A stretch of 64,000 bases of DNA from Pradoshia eiseniae (GCF_002946355.1 NZ_PKOZ01000004.1:202365-266364), one strand, 5' to 3'. Numbered from the stretch's first letter, positions 7,064 through 16,910 are shown. The notes: generated by a model not told the origin, from the letters alone. Numbers and translations are program-made.

Positions 7064-8002
7064 TTACTTGAAATTCGGCTTATAGAGGCTGCGGTTCTCT
7101 AACGGGAAAATACGCTCTGTGAATTCACCTGGTTTCACGCGGTCAAGCGCTCTGTCCATCATATTCATCTTCGCGTCGAGATTATCGATATAATGCAGAA
7201 TCTCCGCCTCTTTTACTAAAGGCGGTTTTGGACTGCCCCACTCCGCCTTCCCGTGATGACTAAGCACAATATGCTGCAGAATAAGAATTTCTTCCCCCTG
7301 GATATTGAGCTCATCGGCAACCTTGCCAATTTCATTCACCATGATGGAGATATGTCCAAGTAAATTGCCCTCGACGGTATAAGTTGTGGCAATTGGGCCG
7401 CTCAGCTCCATTACCTTTCCGAGATCATGCAAGATGACCCCTGCGTACAGCAGGTCTTTATTTAAGGAAGGATATAGCTCCGCAATGGCTTTGGCCAAAT
7501 CCAGCATGGATACGACATGGTATGCGAGTCCAGAGAAGAATTCATGATGATTCTTCGTCGCTGCCGGGTATTCAAGGAATTCCTTCGAATACTTTTTAAC
7601 CAGATGCCTCGTTATGCGCTGAATATTCGGGTTTGTCATTTCAAATATATATTTGGTAATCGTATCAGCCATTTCATCCTTGCCCAGTGGCGCGGTTGGC
7701 AGAAGATCCCCAATGTTGACAGCTTCATTATCATATTTCAATCGGATAGCACGAATGCGCAATTGGAGCTTTCCTTTGTAGTTTTGCACATCGCCAGTCA
7801 CGCGGACGATTGCTTCCGGAACATATATTTGTTCATCCTCCGGCTTAACATCCCAAAGCTTTGCTTCAATCTCACCGCTTTTATCCTGGAATATTAATGA
7901 TAAAAAAGGCTTGCCATTGCTGGCTGTTCCTTTAATGGCGTTCTTTATGAATAAATGGAGATCGATTGTATCTCCTACCTCATGATGAGCAATTCCCTTC
8001 AT
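7064..8002 (-). CDS. yhaM: 3'-5' exoribonuclease YhaM
   Basis: This 312-residue enzyme degrades RNA from the 3-prime end. The N-terminal OB fold (about 10-95) binds nucleic acid and a C-terminal HD phosphohydrolase domain follows from about residue 155, with the metal-binding HD pair in LHDLGK (H192, D193) and a later [10 protein letters not shown] block. Length matches the family. yhaN and yhaO lie just upstream on the same strand, 61 bases away. YhaM is a secondary RNase in B. subtilis and S. aureus. Confidence 0.93.
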   Translation of the reverse strand: MKGIAHHEVGDTIDLHLFIKNAIKGTASNGKPFLSLIFQDKSGEIEAKLWDVKPEDEQIYVPEAIVRVTGDVQNYKGKLQLRIRAIRLKYDNEAVNIGDLLPTAPLGKDEMADTITKYIFEMTNPNIQRITRHLVKKYSKEFLEYPAATKNHHEFFSGLAYHVVSMLDLAKAIAELYPSLNKDLLYAGVILHDLGKVMELSGPIATTYTVEGNLLGHISIMVNEIGKVADELNIQGEEILILQHIVLSHHGKAEWGSPKPPLVKEAEILHYIDNLDAKMNMMDRALDRVKPGEFTERIFPLENRSLYKPNFK

Positions 8003-8063
8003 CTCAATCCCTCCCAGTCTGTTCCTTTTTTATTATAGCATGCAAGGCAATGGTTTTTATCGT

Positions 8064-11042
8064 TTATCGCATTAGGCTGATAACTTCTTGAGGAGTGAAA
8101 TTCTCCTTGATTTTCTGGTGGCAGGTCATAAAGAGAATTTGATGATTCTCTTGTCCGATTTTCCTCAGCAAAGAAAGCACTCGCTCGGTTCTTCTGTCAT
8201 CGAAATTGACAAATGTATCATCCATCATAAGCGGCAAATTATTTCTTCCTTCAATCGTCAACGCTAAAGCAAGCCGTATCGATACATATGCAAGCTCCGC
8301 CGTCCCTCTGCTTAAATCTCTGGCATGGATGAAGCCGCCGTTATAATCTTGAAGCATCAGTCCTGCCCCATTGTCTGCGAATAACATTTTTTCATACTTG
8401 CCGTTGGTCAAATAAAACAAATACTCATTTGTCTTATTCAGAATAACAGGAAAACGCTCATTCTTATATTTCTGGATTGTCTCTTGCAAGATGCCTTTAG
8501 CCACGGCAAGCTTCGCCCATTTCCTTGACATATCCTCGAAATCTTCCAGCAGCTTTTGATGATTGAACTGTAAAGCTTCTACTGTCCCATCTTCCTCAAG
8601 CCTTTTAATATCATATTGAATGGCGGCAAGCTCCTTGCGCCCCGTTTCGATTAGCTGTTCAAGCGACGAACAGTAATCCTCCTCACCGCTGATCTGGTCA
8701 TCGAGCTCTGCAGCACTTGCGCTCACATAGCGCTCAGTATCCGCGAAGTCTCCAAGTTGTATCATTAATTGACGTTTTGCGGCCAATAGCTGTTCCCGCT
8801 CCTCTGCCTCCTTGCCGCATTGATAAAAGTCTGTAATAGAGGTACAATGAGCTTCTTTCAGCAGCTTCTCTCGCTCAGCCATCAATCGCTTACAAACCTC
8901 CTCAAGCGGCTCCAATTCCTCCGTCAAATCATGGATTCGCTCTTCGAGACGAATGCTCTCGCTTTTCACTCGAAGGGCTGCTTCAAGCTTTTGCTTGATT
9001 AGACTATAAATTTCTCTCTTATTAGGCTGATCAGCACTGACATCAAAAATCTGGGCGAGATTCTCTAATTTGGCTTTATGAGTCCCAATCACATTTTTCG
9101 CTTCATTTATAGACGCTTGAATCCTGTTTTTCTCTAATATAATCTCCTTCATGCTCTCAAGGCGCTCAAATGCCTCCGAAAGCATGGATTGTGAGATTTC
9201 CTCCGGAATTGACCACTCATTGCCAAGGGCAATGAGACGTCTTTCACATAACTGCTTTTCCCGCTCCCATTTCTCAAAAGCTTGGATTAATCCTTCAAAT
9301 ATTTCTTCCTGCTGTTCTTTGCGGACTAGTCCCTTTTCATATTGGTCACGAATTTGAGCATCCTCCATGAGAAGTCTTTCAGTCAGCCCTATATCTCCTC
9401 TACCTTCAAAGCTCCTTGAGGATTGGGCAACCTTCTCCTCGAAATAAAGGATTTCCTCATCCAGCTCACTCGATTTCGCCTGGCTGCCCATAAGCTGTTT
9501 AAACAGGAAGAGCAACAGTATACCGCCAAGCCCAATCCCTAATCCAAGCAGCATATTGCTTACAATGATTAAAAGAATGGAGACAGTAATAATAAGAAGC
9601 CCAGCAAGACCGAGAGCCTGCTTCTGTTTTGCCACCGCTTTTCGTTCTGCTCCCTTTACTTTTTCACGGCGATTTTTTAAACGCTCCAGCGTCTCAAGCG
9701 CTTCTTTCTCACCGCCCAATCCCAAGGACCTCTGAAAGGCCTTATATCTTTCTTCCAGCCGTGCTCTTTCGTCATCTGGCAAAAGCTTGCTCTCATAAAC
9801 AGCAAGCGTCCTTTCTAGTTGTTCAAGCTTGATTTTCTCCTGTTCAAACTGCGAATCCAGCTCGCTTTTTCGCTTTTGCAGTGTACGCATCTCAAGCTCC
9901 AGCTGCTTAATTTCTTCTTTACGAAATACACTTGTATCAAGAGAGACAATCCTAGCCTCTTCTAGATTCATATGCAATTCGTCCTGCAGCTTATACATGC
10001 GCGCTTCTATATGCTCCAGTTCAATTGATTTCGCCTTTATTTCTCCCTCTTGGACTTCCCAATTGTCTATAACGCGTTCCATCCGATGAACCGCTGATTC
10101 CATCTGAGACCATTGGTCATTATAGGTAATCTTCTGTCTCTCAGCTTTCAGCGCCGCCAGCTTACTCGACTGGCTTTTGAACAAAGTTTCCTTCGCCAAT
10201 CTCTCCGCTTCAATGGTGTCCATTCTCTTGATGCCGCCTGCTGGAAAATGACCTTCCGAAAGCTCTCTCAGCCTCGAATTAATAGCGGACAGCTCCTGGA
10301 TACCTGGTAAAAGACGCTTCCAGTCTCTTAGATGCACCAGCTTATCTTTTGATTCCTCCAGGAGAGCTCTATTTTCTGCAATGGATTTTGAAAGCTGCTC
10401 CTGTCTTTCAAGGAACTGATTGTACTCATTCTCCCTTTCTATGGCTTTTTGTAATTGACGGCTGCTTTCTTTTAGCTGGGTGAGCTTTTGATTAATCTCC
10501 GGTTTCTTCCCGCTTGGCTTAAAGAGCTGATCCATTTGCTTTTGCAATCCATTCTCCAATTCCCAAAGCCGCTCGCTTCCTGAAATACCCGCGAAGAATA
10601 AATATCGTCCGATTTCTTCTTCATTCAAACGCGAAATCTCCTGGATTCCATCCAAGTTAAAGGAATAGATGGATTCATAGAATCCGCGGTCAACTCCCTT
10701 CAGTAATTCCTGCAAGTCTTGTTCACTGCCGATTGGCCTTCCGTCTTGATAAACCCTGCATTCACTGCCTTGTGTATTCTTGATGCGCTCTATGATAATT
10801 TCTCCGTTATCGGGCAATTCAACCGTCAGCCTGCCACCATACTTAACGCCGCCATTTGGCTCATAGGAGGGTGCTGATTGGCTTCTTTGCGGAAAACCAA
10901 ATAGCATAGCGTGAATAAATGAAAAAATGGTTGATTTACCGGCCTCATTCTCTCCGTATAGGACGTTAACGCCCGGAGAGAAATCAAGCTGGTAATTCTC
11001 GAGTCTTCCGTATCCATATATATGTATTCTCTTAATAAACAA
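8064..11042 (-). CDS. yhaN: Rad50/SMC-like AAA ATPase YhaN
   Basis: This 992-residue protein has the SbcC/Rad50 layout. A Walker A loop lies at residues 30-38 (GENEAGKST), coiled coil runs from about 175 to 880, and the C-terminal half carries the ABC signature-like LSRGTAELAYVSIRLA and Walker B LPLMMDDTFVNFDDRR. In place of the zinc hook, the middle (about residues 475-512) holds a strongly hydrophobic hairpin, suggesting membrane attachment or a hydrophobic dimer interface. yhaO, a Mre11/SbcD-like partner, ends 14 bases upstream, so the pair is translationally linked. A DNA end-processing role is inferred from the architecture. Confidence 0.9.
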   Translation of the reverse strand: MFIKRIHIYGYGRLENYQLDFSPGVNVLYGENEAGKSTIFSFIHAMLFGFPQRSQSAPSYEPNGGVKYGGRLTVELPDNGEIIIERIKNTQGSECRVYQDGRPIGSEQDLQELLKGVDRGFYESIYSFNLDGIQEISRLNEEEIGRYLFFAGISGSERLWELENGLQKQMDQLFKPSGKKPEINQKLTQLKESSRQLQKAIERENEYNQFLERQEQLSKSIAENRALLEESKDKLVHLRDWKRLLPGIQELSAINSRLRELSEGHFPAGGIKRMDTIEAERLAKETLFKSQSSKLAALKAERQKITYNDQWSQMESAVHRMERVIDNWEVQEGEIKAKSIELEHIEARMYKLQDELHMNLEEARIVSLDTSVFRKEEIKQLELEMRTLQKRKSELDSQFEQEKIKLEQLERTLAVYESKLLPDDERARLEERYKAFQRSLGLGGEKEALETLERLKNRREKVKGAERKAVAKQKQALGLAGLLIITVSILLIIVSNMLLGLGIGLGGILLLFLFKQLMGSQAKSSELDEEILYFEEKVAQSSRSFEGRGDIGLTERLLMEDAQIRDQYEKGLVRKEQQEEIFEGLIQAFEKWEREKQLCERRLIALGNEWSIPEEISQSMLSEAFERLESMKEIILEKNRIQASINEAKNVIGTHKAKLENLAQIFDVSADQPNKREIYSLIKQKLEAALRVKSESIRLEERIHDLTEELEPLEEVCKRLMAEREKLLKEAHCTSITDFYQCGKEAEEREQLLAAKRQLMIQLGDFADTERYVSASAAELDDQISGEEDYCSSLEQLIETGRKELAAIQYDIKRLEEDGTVEALQFNHQKLLEDFEDMSRKWAKLAVAKGILQETIQKYKNERFPVILNKTNEYLFYLTNGKYEKMLFADNGAGLMLQDYNGGFIHARDLSRGTAELAYVSIRLALALTIEGRNNLPLMMDDTFVNFDDRRTERVLSLLRKIGQENHQILFMTCHQKIKENFTPQEVISLMR

Positions 11043-11056
11043 CGTGACCTGTCTCC

Positions 11057-12283
11057 TTATTTCCTATTTAATCTTTTCATAAGCTCCATATTCGCCTCGA
11101 GGATAATCTCCTGCCGGGTCTCTTGATTCCACCCTTGCAAATATCTTCTTGCCGTCGGATGGATGAAAAGAGGTGCGGTGAAATCCTCATATTGTTCTAT
11201 ACGGATGCTTGAGGAAACGTCTAACAACTCAGCTAAGAAAGACACCGATACTTGTTTGTCTTCTTCAAGCCAAACAGGCGGACGAACCTTGATGGAATGA
11301 ATCCAAATCATCGGAGCTTCTGTTTCTTCTCCCTCTTGAACCGCTTCAAGTATTTCATCCAGGTCCGAATAGAGCCAATCCTCTTCCTTCGCATCAGCGG
11401 CATCAAGCGTAATTTCAAGTAATAGATCCTTACCTTCTGCGCGTAAATACTCCTTCCGTTCATTTAAGCGGCGAACAAGCTCACTCATCTCCAGACCGCT
11501 TGCGTCCACTATCTCCTCTTGCCAATCCAGAACAGAGGCCGGACGGAATTCCATTTTCGTTCCGACATCAGATAATTCGATAAGGTAGAATCCCTTCTCG
11601 CCTGTCTCTTTCTTGTTCCGTCCTTGCAGACACCCAGGATACACCGCTGCCGGATTATCCAGTACAACCATCCGTTTATGGATATGTCCTAATGCCCAAT
11701 AATCAAACCCTTTTTCAAGCAAATCCTTCTTCGTAAAGGGCGCATAATTGCCATGAGCTGTTTCTCCTTCAAGATTGCCATGCAAAAGACCGATATGAAA
11801 GTCCCCTACTGTCTGCTTAATATAGCCATCAATCATTCTAGCTCGCACATGTCTCTTTTCGTAGCTAAAGCCATAGAGCATGACAGTAGTTCCATCATTC
11901 TTTCTATATTCTTCAACCTCCACTTCCTCCCCGAATACATGAACATTTGGCGGAAGGGATAAATTGAAGTATTTACCTTCGAGAAAATCATGGTTACCGT
12001 GAATCAAGTAAACCGGTATTTCTGCCTTATTCAATTCCTCCATCGCTTTTTGAAATTGAATTTGCGCTTTTAGGCTGCGTTGATCAACATCATAAATGTC
12101 ACCGGCCAGCAGAACGAAATTTACTTTTTCCTTTATGGCCGTTTGGACTAAATTCTTAAGCGCTTTATAGCTGCTTGTTATCAGTTTTTCAAATAAGGGA
12201 TCGGGCAAATGCCGAAATCCTGAAAACATGCCGCCTAAATGAAGGTCAGCCGCATGGATAAATGTTATATTCTTCATTTTCAT
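11057..12283 (-). CDS. yhaO: Metallophosphoesterase YhaO (SbcD/Mre11-like)
   Basis: This 408-residue calcineurin-like phosphoesterase shows the Mre11/SbcD motif series: HAADLHLGG (about 10-18), LAGDIYD (about 60), IHGNHDF (about 96) and ALGHIHKR (about 193), which bind the two catalytic metals. A C-terminal capping region follows. It sits directly upstream of yhaN with a 14-base gap and is its presumed partner. The first ATG has GGGAG only four bases away and a second ATG two codons later has ten, so the start is uncertain by two residues. Confidence 0.92.
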   Translation of the reverse strand: MKMKNITFIHAADLHLGGMFSGFRHLPDPLFEKLITSSYKALKNLVQTAIKEKVNFVLLAGDIYDVDQRSLKAQIQFQKAMEELNKAEIPVYLIHGNHDFLEGKYFNLSLPPNVHVFGEEVEVEEYRKNDGTTVMLYGFSYEKRHVRARMIDGYIKQTVGDFHIGLLHGNLEGETAHGNYAPFTKKDLLEKGFDYWALGHIHKRMVVLDNPAAVYPGCLQGRNKKETGEKGFYLIELSDVGTKMEFRPASVLDWQEEIVDASGLEMSELVRRLNERKEYLRAEGKDLLLEITLDAADAKEEDWLYSDLDEILEAVQEGEETEAPMIWIHSIKVRPPVWLEEDKQVSVSFLAELLDVSSSIRIEQYEDFTAPLFIHPTARRYLQGWNQETRQEIILEANMELMKRLNRK

Positions 12284-12410
12284 TTCACTCCCTCTTCCTA
12301 TTTTACTATAAAAGACAACTGCTGCCTTGTCCTTACAAATAGATTCTTCCGCTTATTAAGAACCTTCACATCACTTCAAGAGTCTATCGTCTGATTCCTT
12401 GGCCTAAACT

Positions 12411-12447
12411 AAAAAAGACTCTGGGAGCGAAGCACCCTAGAGTCTCT
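12411..12447 (-). terminator. Terminator of the yhaQ-yhaP operon
   Basis: On the minus strand AGACTCT and AGAGTCT pair, reinforced by GGG/CCC around a CTTC-type loop, followed by T6. Confidence 0.85.
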
Positions 12448-12465
12448 ATATCACATATTAAAAAC

Positions 12466-13701
12466 CTATTTATTCTTCGTTAGATCAATCGCTTTCTTAA
12501 TATCTTTCAATGATGAAGAGTTGCCGTACATCAATACGCCGCCTTTATAAACCTTTGCTCCAAAATAGGCTAAGATCCCAATCGTCACCAGCATAAGCAG
12601 GATGCCAATAGCAATCTCTAGCGGGGCGATATCGAGCATTCCAATGCGCAGGAACATAATCATCGGTGTAAAGAACGGAATAAAGGATGTGATCGTAATA
12701 AAATCTGCCTCTGGAGTGGATAGTCCGCTCATTGCAATCAGGAAGCCGAAGATTACGAGCATGGTCATCGGCAAAATCATTTGCTGCAAGTCCTCAAGCT
12801 TACTCACAAGGGATCCAAGAAAAGCAGCCATCGTCGCATACAACAGGTACCCAAGCAAGGTGAACACCACTGCATAAATAACTGTCTTAGCCTCGACATT
12901 ATCGAATCCGAAATAAGAAAGCACATGACCAACTTCCGAATTATTCTTAAAGACCAGGTAGCCGGCAGCGACAAAAATAACCAGCTGAGTCAAAGTTAAT
13001 AAAGCAATCCCTGTTATTTTGGCAAACATCTGTTTAATAGGCGAGACGCTTGATATCAAAATCTCCATAACCCTGGAAGACTTCTCAATTGCCACTTCAT
13101 TGGCAATCATCCCCGCATAGACGATGACACAGAAATAAATCACAAACAGCATGATGTAAACCAGTCCTCTCGCCTGGTTCAACTCATCCTCTGACTTCGC
13201 ATTCTCATTCAAGGCGACCACTTCAAAGTTTACAGGTGTGTATATGGCCGCTAATTGCTCATCAGTGATGTTGGCCCGCTTTGTCATAATCATTGTTTGC
13301 ACTTGCTGGAGGGCATTCTGCAGCTCCGTGCTTTCCGCTGAATTGGCAATGGACTCTGCTTTATAGATTCCAACCGGGATACCATCTTCTTCTGAAAGAA
13401 GCAAGTATCCGGCAAGACTACCTTCCTCCGCTGCCTCGTTAGCCTTCGCTTCCGATTCATAGACCTTCAGCTGCAATTCACTGCCGCTTGCGGCCAATTG
13501 CTCCTGCAAGGAAGAACCATAATCGACAGAATCCTCTACAATACCAATTGGCTTTTCTTCATCTCCGAATAGCCCAATGATCCGGTCGAGATTGGCAAAT
13601 GCCGCAATGAATAGAAGAATGACGGCTGTAGAAATGATGAATGACTTGCTTTTTACTTTATTGATGTATGTATGCATGGCAACGATCCAAAACTTACTCA
13701 T
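12466..13701 (-). CDS. yhaP: ABC-2 type permease YhaP (NatB-like)
   Basis: This 411-residue permease pairs with the ATPase YhaQ; the relatives NatAB export sodium. One membrane helix lies near residues 22-40, a large extracytoplasmic region spans about 45-185, and then six or so helices follow to the C-terminus (about 190 to 390). The frame opens earlier, but the ATG at 13701 overlaps the yhaQ stop by eight bases (ATGAGTAA) and has AAGGTGG upstream, so MSKFWIV is taken as the true N-terminus. Substrate unknown. Confidence 0.87.
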   Translation of the reverse strand: MSKFWIVAMHTYINKVKSKSFIISTAVILLFIAAFANLDRIIGLFGDEEKPIGIVEDSVDYGSSLQEQLAASGSELQLKVYESEAKANEAAEEGSLAGYLLLSEEDGIPVGIYKAESIANSAESTELQNALQQVQTMIMTKRANITDEQLAAIYTPVNFEVVALNENAKSEDELNQARGLVYIMLFVIYFCVIVYAGMIANEVAIEKSSRVMEILISSVSPIKQMFAKITGIALLTLTQLVIFVAAGYLVFKNNSEVGHVLSYFGFDNVEAKTVIYAVVFTLLGYLLYATMAAFLGSLVSKLEDLQQMILPMTMLVIFGFLIAMSGLSTPEADFITITSFIPFFTPMIMFLRIGMLDIAPLEIAIGILLMLVTIGILAYFGAKVYKGGVLMYGNSSSLKDIKKAIDLTKNK

Positions 13702-14593
13702 AGCGAGCACCCACCTTTTCAATGAAGATATCCTGCAAGGAAGGTTCCTCGAGTTCAAATTTGCGGATAAATCCGCGTTTGACCGTATCCTCCAAAATTA
13801 GCTTCGCATCCTCTTCCTTAGAGATTTGCACATGCACGCCTTCCGTCACTTCCTTCATCCTTAGTACGCCAGGATACTCATTCAAGAAGCTTAAGTCATA
13901 ATCGGCATGAATGACGATATTCTTCTTTCCAAAGGAGCGCTTAATTTCCTTCAGCCTTCCCTTTACGATTGCTTCTCCATGCTGGAGGATGCATAAATTC
14001 TCACAAAGCTCCTCCACATGCTCCATCCGATGGCTTGAGAATACGATGGTCATACCCGCTTTTCGCAAATCCTGGACCGCCTTTTTCAAGAGTTCGACAT
14101 TGAGAGGGTCGAGCCCGCTGAATGGTTCATCAAGAATCAGCAGGTCTGGCTTATGAATAACAGATGCAATGAATTGGATCTTCTGCTGATTGCCTTTTGA
14201 TAAATCACCGACCTTCTTATCCCAATAGTCCGGTACATTGAATCGCTCCAGCCATTCCTTTGCTTCTTTCTCGGCAGATGATTTGTCCATTCCCCGCAAT
14301 CTTGCCAAATAGATAAGCTGTTCTCCTGTTTTTAATTTCGGATACAACCCTCTTTCCTCCGGCAAATACCCGATATGAGCGCTATTGGTGTAATCAATCG
14401 CGTTGCCATCCCATAGAATGCCTCCCGAAGTCGGCTCGATAAGCCCGAGAATCATCCGGAAAGTCGTTGTCTTTCCAGCTCCATTGGCGCCAAGCATACC
14501 AAAGATGCTGCCCTTCTCTATCTCAAGAGATAGATTGTCCACAGCCGTAAAACTTCCAAACTTCTTGGTGATTTCATGAATCGTTAAAGTCAA
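13694..14593 (-). CDS. yhaQ: ABC transporter ATP-binding protein YhaQ (NatA-like)
   Basis: This 299-residue ATPase has Walker A GANGAGKTT (about 36-44), a Q-loop region at GYLPEERGLYPKL, the signature LSKGNQQKIQF (about 138-148) and Walker B LLILDEPFSGLDP (about 158-170). The C-terminal 75 residues are the usual accessory domain of the NatA/CcmA class. The start is TTG, with GGGAG eight bases upstream. It is translationally coupled to yhaP. Sodium or another small-solute export is possible from homology. Confidence 0.88.
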   Translation of the reverse strand: MTLTIHEITKKFGSFTAVDNLSLEIEKGSIFGMLGANGAGKTTTFRMILGLIEPTSGGILWDGNAIDYTNSAHIGYLPEERGLYPKLKTGEQLIYLARLRGMDKSSAEKEAKEWLERFNVPDYWDKKVGDLSKGNQQKIQFIASVIHKPDLLILDEPFSGLDPLNVELLKKAVQDLRKAGMTIVFSSHRMEHVEELCENLCILQHGEAIVKGRLKEIKRSFGKKNIVIHADYDLSFLNEYPGVLRMKEVTEGVHVQISKEEDAKLILEDTVKRGFIRKFELEEPSLQDIFIEKVGARYE

Positions 14594-14775
14594 ATGACCA
14601 GCTCCCCTCGACGTTTTTCCATCCTATAATTGTCATCCAGCTTAACTGAAAAAGACTGAAATCCTCTAATTATAGTGTACCGGATTTAACTATCAAAATG
14701 TTCAAAACTTTACATTTTTTATACTATTGTGGGAAAATACTAGTGGATACTTTGTAATTAACTAGGAGGGGACTT

Positions 14776-14961
14776 ATGAGTATTTATAAGCTGACTGTGT
14801 TCGAACCAAATGGTGAGAAAGTAATGGATGAATCCATCGAAGCTGCTAATGATGATACTGCCAAAGACATCGGTTCCAAGCTTCTTCAAGAAAAGGGCTA
14901 TGAAGAAATGACGCATCGTTTAACATCCCCAGCTGGAAAACTGCTTTTATTTCACCGCTAA
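14776..14961 (+). CDS. yhzD: YhzD-family small protein
   Basis: This 61-residue soluble protein begins MSIYKLTVFEPNGEK and has a compact alpha/beta pattern; it matches YhzD of B. subtilis, located at the same place near yhaR. TAGGAGGGG precedes the ATG. The family function is unknown. It is divergent from yhaQ and followed by its own hairpin. Confidence 0.82.
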   Translation: MSIYKLTVFEPNGEKVMDESIEAANDDTAKDIGSKLLQEKGYEEMTHRLTSPAGKLLLFHR

Positions 14962-14970
14962 GTAAAAATG

Positions 14971-15022
14971 GGGCTATTCCATAAGCCAATGAAGTTCGAC
15001 TGTGGCTGGATAGCCCTTCCTT
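14971..15022 (+). terminator. Probable terminator of yhzD
   Basis: GGGCTAT pairs with ATAGCCC, with an inner GCC/GGC pairing, followed by TTCCTTTC. The T-tract is imperfect. Confidence 0.5.
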
Positions 15023-15145
15023 TCGCATTTTCAACTCCCATAAGTAGAAGTGGTCATTTTCGTTACTGGTGAACCATAACTTCTCCCTTATAACAATCGT
15101 GAAGCCTTTGTTCTAAGCAGGACGCACAAAAGCCTTCTGTAAATC

Positions 15146-15197
15146 AAAAACAGGTGAAGAAAACCATTCAGTTTTCTCCACCTGTTTCGTTTTTTTA
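15146..15197. terminator. Bidirectional terminator downstream of yhaR
   Basis: AAACAGGTG-A-GAAAAC pairs with GTTTTC-T-CCACCTGTTT around six bases. T-rich tails on both strands. Confidence 0.8.
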
Positions 15198-15217
15198 GCT
15201 ATATGGGGCAGTCCTAT

Positions 15218-16009
15218 TTATTTTCCCTTAAAGGCAGGCTTTCTCTTTTCAACAAATGCCTTAATGCCTTCTTGATGATCCTCTGTTTGCCTCATAACAA
15301 ACTGAGAGCATTTTTCTAGCTCCAGCGTCTTCAATAATTGCGGCCGTTTCGTTTCCGCAAGAATTTTCTTCGTCCGGATCATTGCTTGCAGCGGCTTTTG
15401 CTTCCATTCTGCCACCTTTTCGTTCACAGTCTCTTCCAGCCCGCCTTCTGTGACGATGTCTATCAGACCCATCTCCAATGCTTGCGGCGCCTTCAAGACC
15501 TCTCCATCCCAAATCAGCTTCATCGTATTTAATTCCCCTAAACGGCGTTCAAGGAAGAAATGTCCTCCTCCATCAGGAATCAGCCCAATACCGATGAAAT
15601 TCATGGCAACCTTGCTGTCTTTTTCAGCAATGATGCAGTCTGTCGCGAGCGCCAGGCTGAAGCCGAGTCCAGCTGCAGCACCATGGACAGCGGCTATGGT
15701 GAGCTTTGGCATCGTATACAAACACATGGCCAGCTCATTAATGCAATCCATAATGTGATAGAAGTCCTTCTCAGTTCCTAAATCAAACATCGATTTGATA
15801 TCTCCGCCGGAGCAAAAAGCCCCTCCATTTCCTTTGAGAACGATAATGGAGATATCATCATCCAAGCTAAGTGACTTGAGTTCCTTGTTTAACTCTTGCA
15901 TCATCTCTTTATTAAGAGCATTTAATACCTCCGGGCGATTCAACGAAACAGTGGCGACAGATCCGTCCTTTTGCACAATGACACTCTTAACGACAGAGGC
16001 AGATTCCAC
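15218..16009 (-). CDS. yhaR: Enoyl-CoA hydratase/isomerase family protein YhaR
   Basis: This 263-residue crotonase-fold protein handles an acyl-CoA, hydrating or isomerising it. The oxyanion-hole segments are KGNGGAFCSGGDIK (about 59-72) and AVHGAAAGLGFSLALATDC (about 106-124); the catalytic region IGLIPDGGGHFFLERRLG lies near 140-157 and lacks the usual second glutamate pair of classical enoyl-CoA hydratases, so an isomerase or other reaction is possible. GTG start with GGAAGGAG upstream. The promoter region holds a perfect palindrome and a cre-like site, suggesting fatty-acid and carbon-source control. Confidence 0.85.
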   Translation of the reverse strand: MESASVVKSVIVQKDGSVATVSLNRPEVLNALNKEMMQELNKELKSLSLDDDISIIVLKGNGGAFCSGGDIKSMFDLGTEKDFYHIMDCINELAMCLYTMPKLTIAAVHGAAAGLGFSLALATDCIIAEKDSKVAMNFIGIGLIPDGGGHFFLERRLGELNTMKLIWDGEVLKAPQALEMGLIDIVTEGGLEETVNEKVAEWKQKPLQAMIRTKKILAETKRPQLLKTLELEKCSQFVMRQTEDHQEGIKAFVEKRKPAFKGK

Positions 16010-16034
16010 TTAACAACGACTCCTTCCAATATAT

Positions 16035-16050
16035 ATGAATGTACATTCAT
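16035..16050. promoter_or_regulatory. Perfect 16-bp palindrome in the yhaR promoter
   Basis: ATGAATGTACATTCAT lies 26 bases upstream of the yhaR start and overlaps a minus-strand TATAAT (16049-16054). The TGAATG...CATTCA arms recall the FadR (YsiA) operator of B. subtilis, but the spacing between arms is shorter. An operator for a TetR-type acyl-CoA sensor is inferred. Confidence 0.5.
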
Positions 16051-16062
16051 TATATAGGTTTA

Positions 16063-16076
16063 TGTAAGCGTTTTAA
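16063..16076. promoter_or_regulatory. Possible cre (CcpA) site upstream of yhaR
   Basis: TGTAAGCGTTTTAA matches the cre consensus TGWAARCGYTWNCW at 13 of 14 positions. Confidence 0.4.
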
Positions 16077-16185
16077 TATGAAAATTTGTTAAATTTCCGA
16101 ATTTTTTTCGATAGAGATGGAGTCGACTAATTTTAACACAACGAATTCTGAGGAGAAAAAGCTTAGAGTAATAGAAGAGTTTTAA

Positions 16186-16218
16186 AATAAAGAATCCTAT
16201 CGCTCAGGATAGGATTCC
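16186..16218 (-). terminator. Terminator of the DUF3231 gene
   Basis: On the minus strand GAATCCTAT pairs with ATAGGATTC around eight bases, followed by TTTATTTT. Confidence 0.8.
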
Positions 16219-16229
16219 AACACATACAT

Positions 16230-16745
16230 TTATTCCTTATTTTTTGTATCCATATGAAGCGGAGGAGGAACTAGCCATCCTTTTTCCTTCATGATTTGAA
16301 GTAAAGCAGCCCCGTCTTTCAATGCTTTAGCATTTTGTTGCGTAAGCATCATGGCTATGTCTTCTCGGATACATTGGGTGATCAAAGTACTCATGGCCGT
16401 GATGCCTGTAGCGATATCTTTTGCAATCGCATAAGCAATTTGAGCATCCTGTAATCTCGCTCCTGCCGGAATTTGCTCAACATCCACTTCAGGTCTTTCA
16501 GCTGGGGTAGGAGGCACTACGATGTCATTTGCAATTAAGACCGCTTCTACTTCTTCAATGGATGGTTCTATACTGTTTTTAATAACACCTTTTATATATT
16601 GTTTTAAATCCTTATCACCTGCGTGATTACAATAAACCTGATAACCGTCTTTCGCTGCTTTAGCTGCCGCCAATTGAGCAGATAGACCATATACTTCTCC
16701 GCAGTGCATCGGTTCATCTTTTGGATTGCCACTTAGAATACCCAT
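16230..16745 (-). CDS. DUF3231-type protein
   Basis: This 171-residue protein appears to be a DUF3231 four-helix (ferritin-like/CotF-like) protein: the N-terminus MGILSGNPKDEPMHCGEVYGL and the helical Ala-rich body with the block IPAGARLQDAQIAYAIAKDIATG are typical. Longer family members carry two such domains; this is a single-domain form. A ribosome site AAGGAGTG precedes the ATG. It stands alone between terminators. Function unknown; a spore-coat association is sometimes suggested for relatives. Confidence 0.7.
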   Translation of the reverse strand: MGILSGNPKDEPMHCGEVYGLSAQLAAAKAAKDGYQVYCNHAGDKDLKQYIKGVIKNSIEPSIEEVEAVLIANDIVVPPTPAERPEVDVEQIPAGARLQDAQIAYAIAKDIATGITAMSTLITQCIREDIAMMLTQQNAKALKDGAALLQIMKEKGWLVPPPLHMDTKNKE

Positions 16746-16910
16746 ACAAACACTCCTTAGTTCATTATTGTGCTTTCACCTGTTAGTATGTGTATTTTTA
16801 TTATTGTTAGCCAATCCTTTAATTTTTTTACATGCGGTATGGCATTGGACTGATTATCACGATTCAGCTGCCTTTGGCCGTGACCTATGACTGCGGATAC
16901 TTAACCAAGA

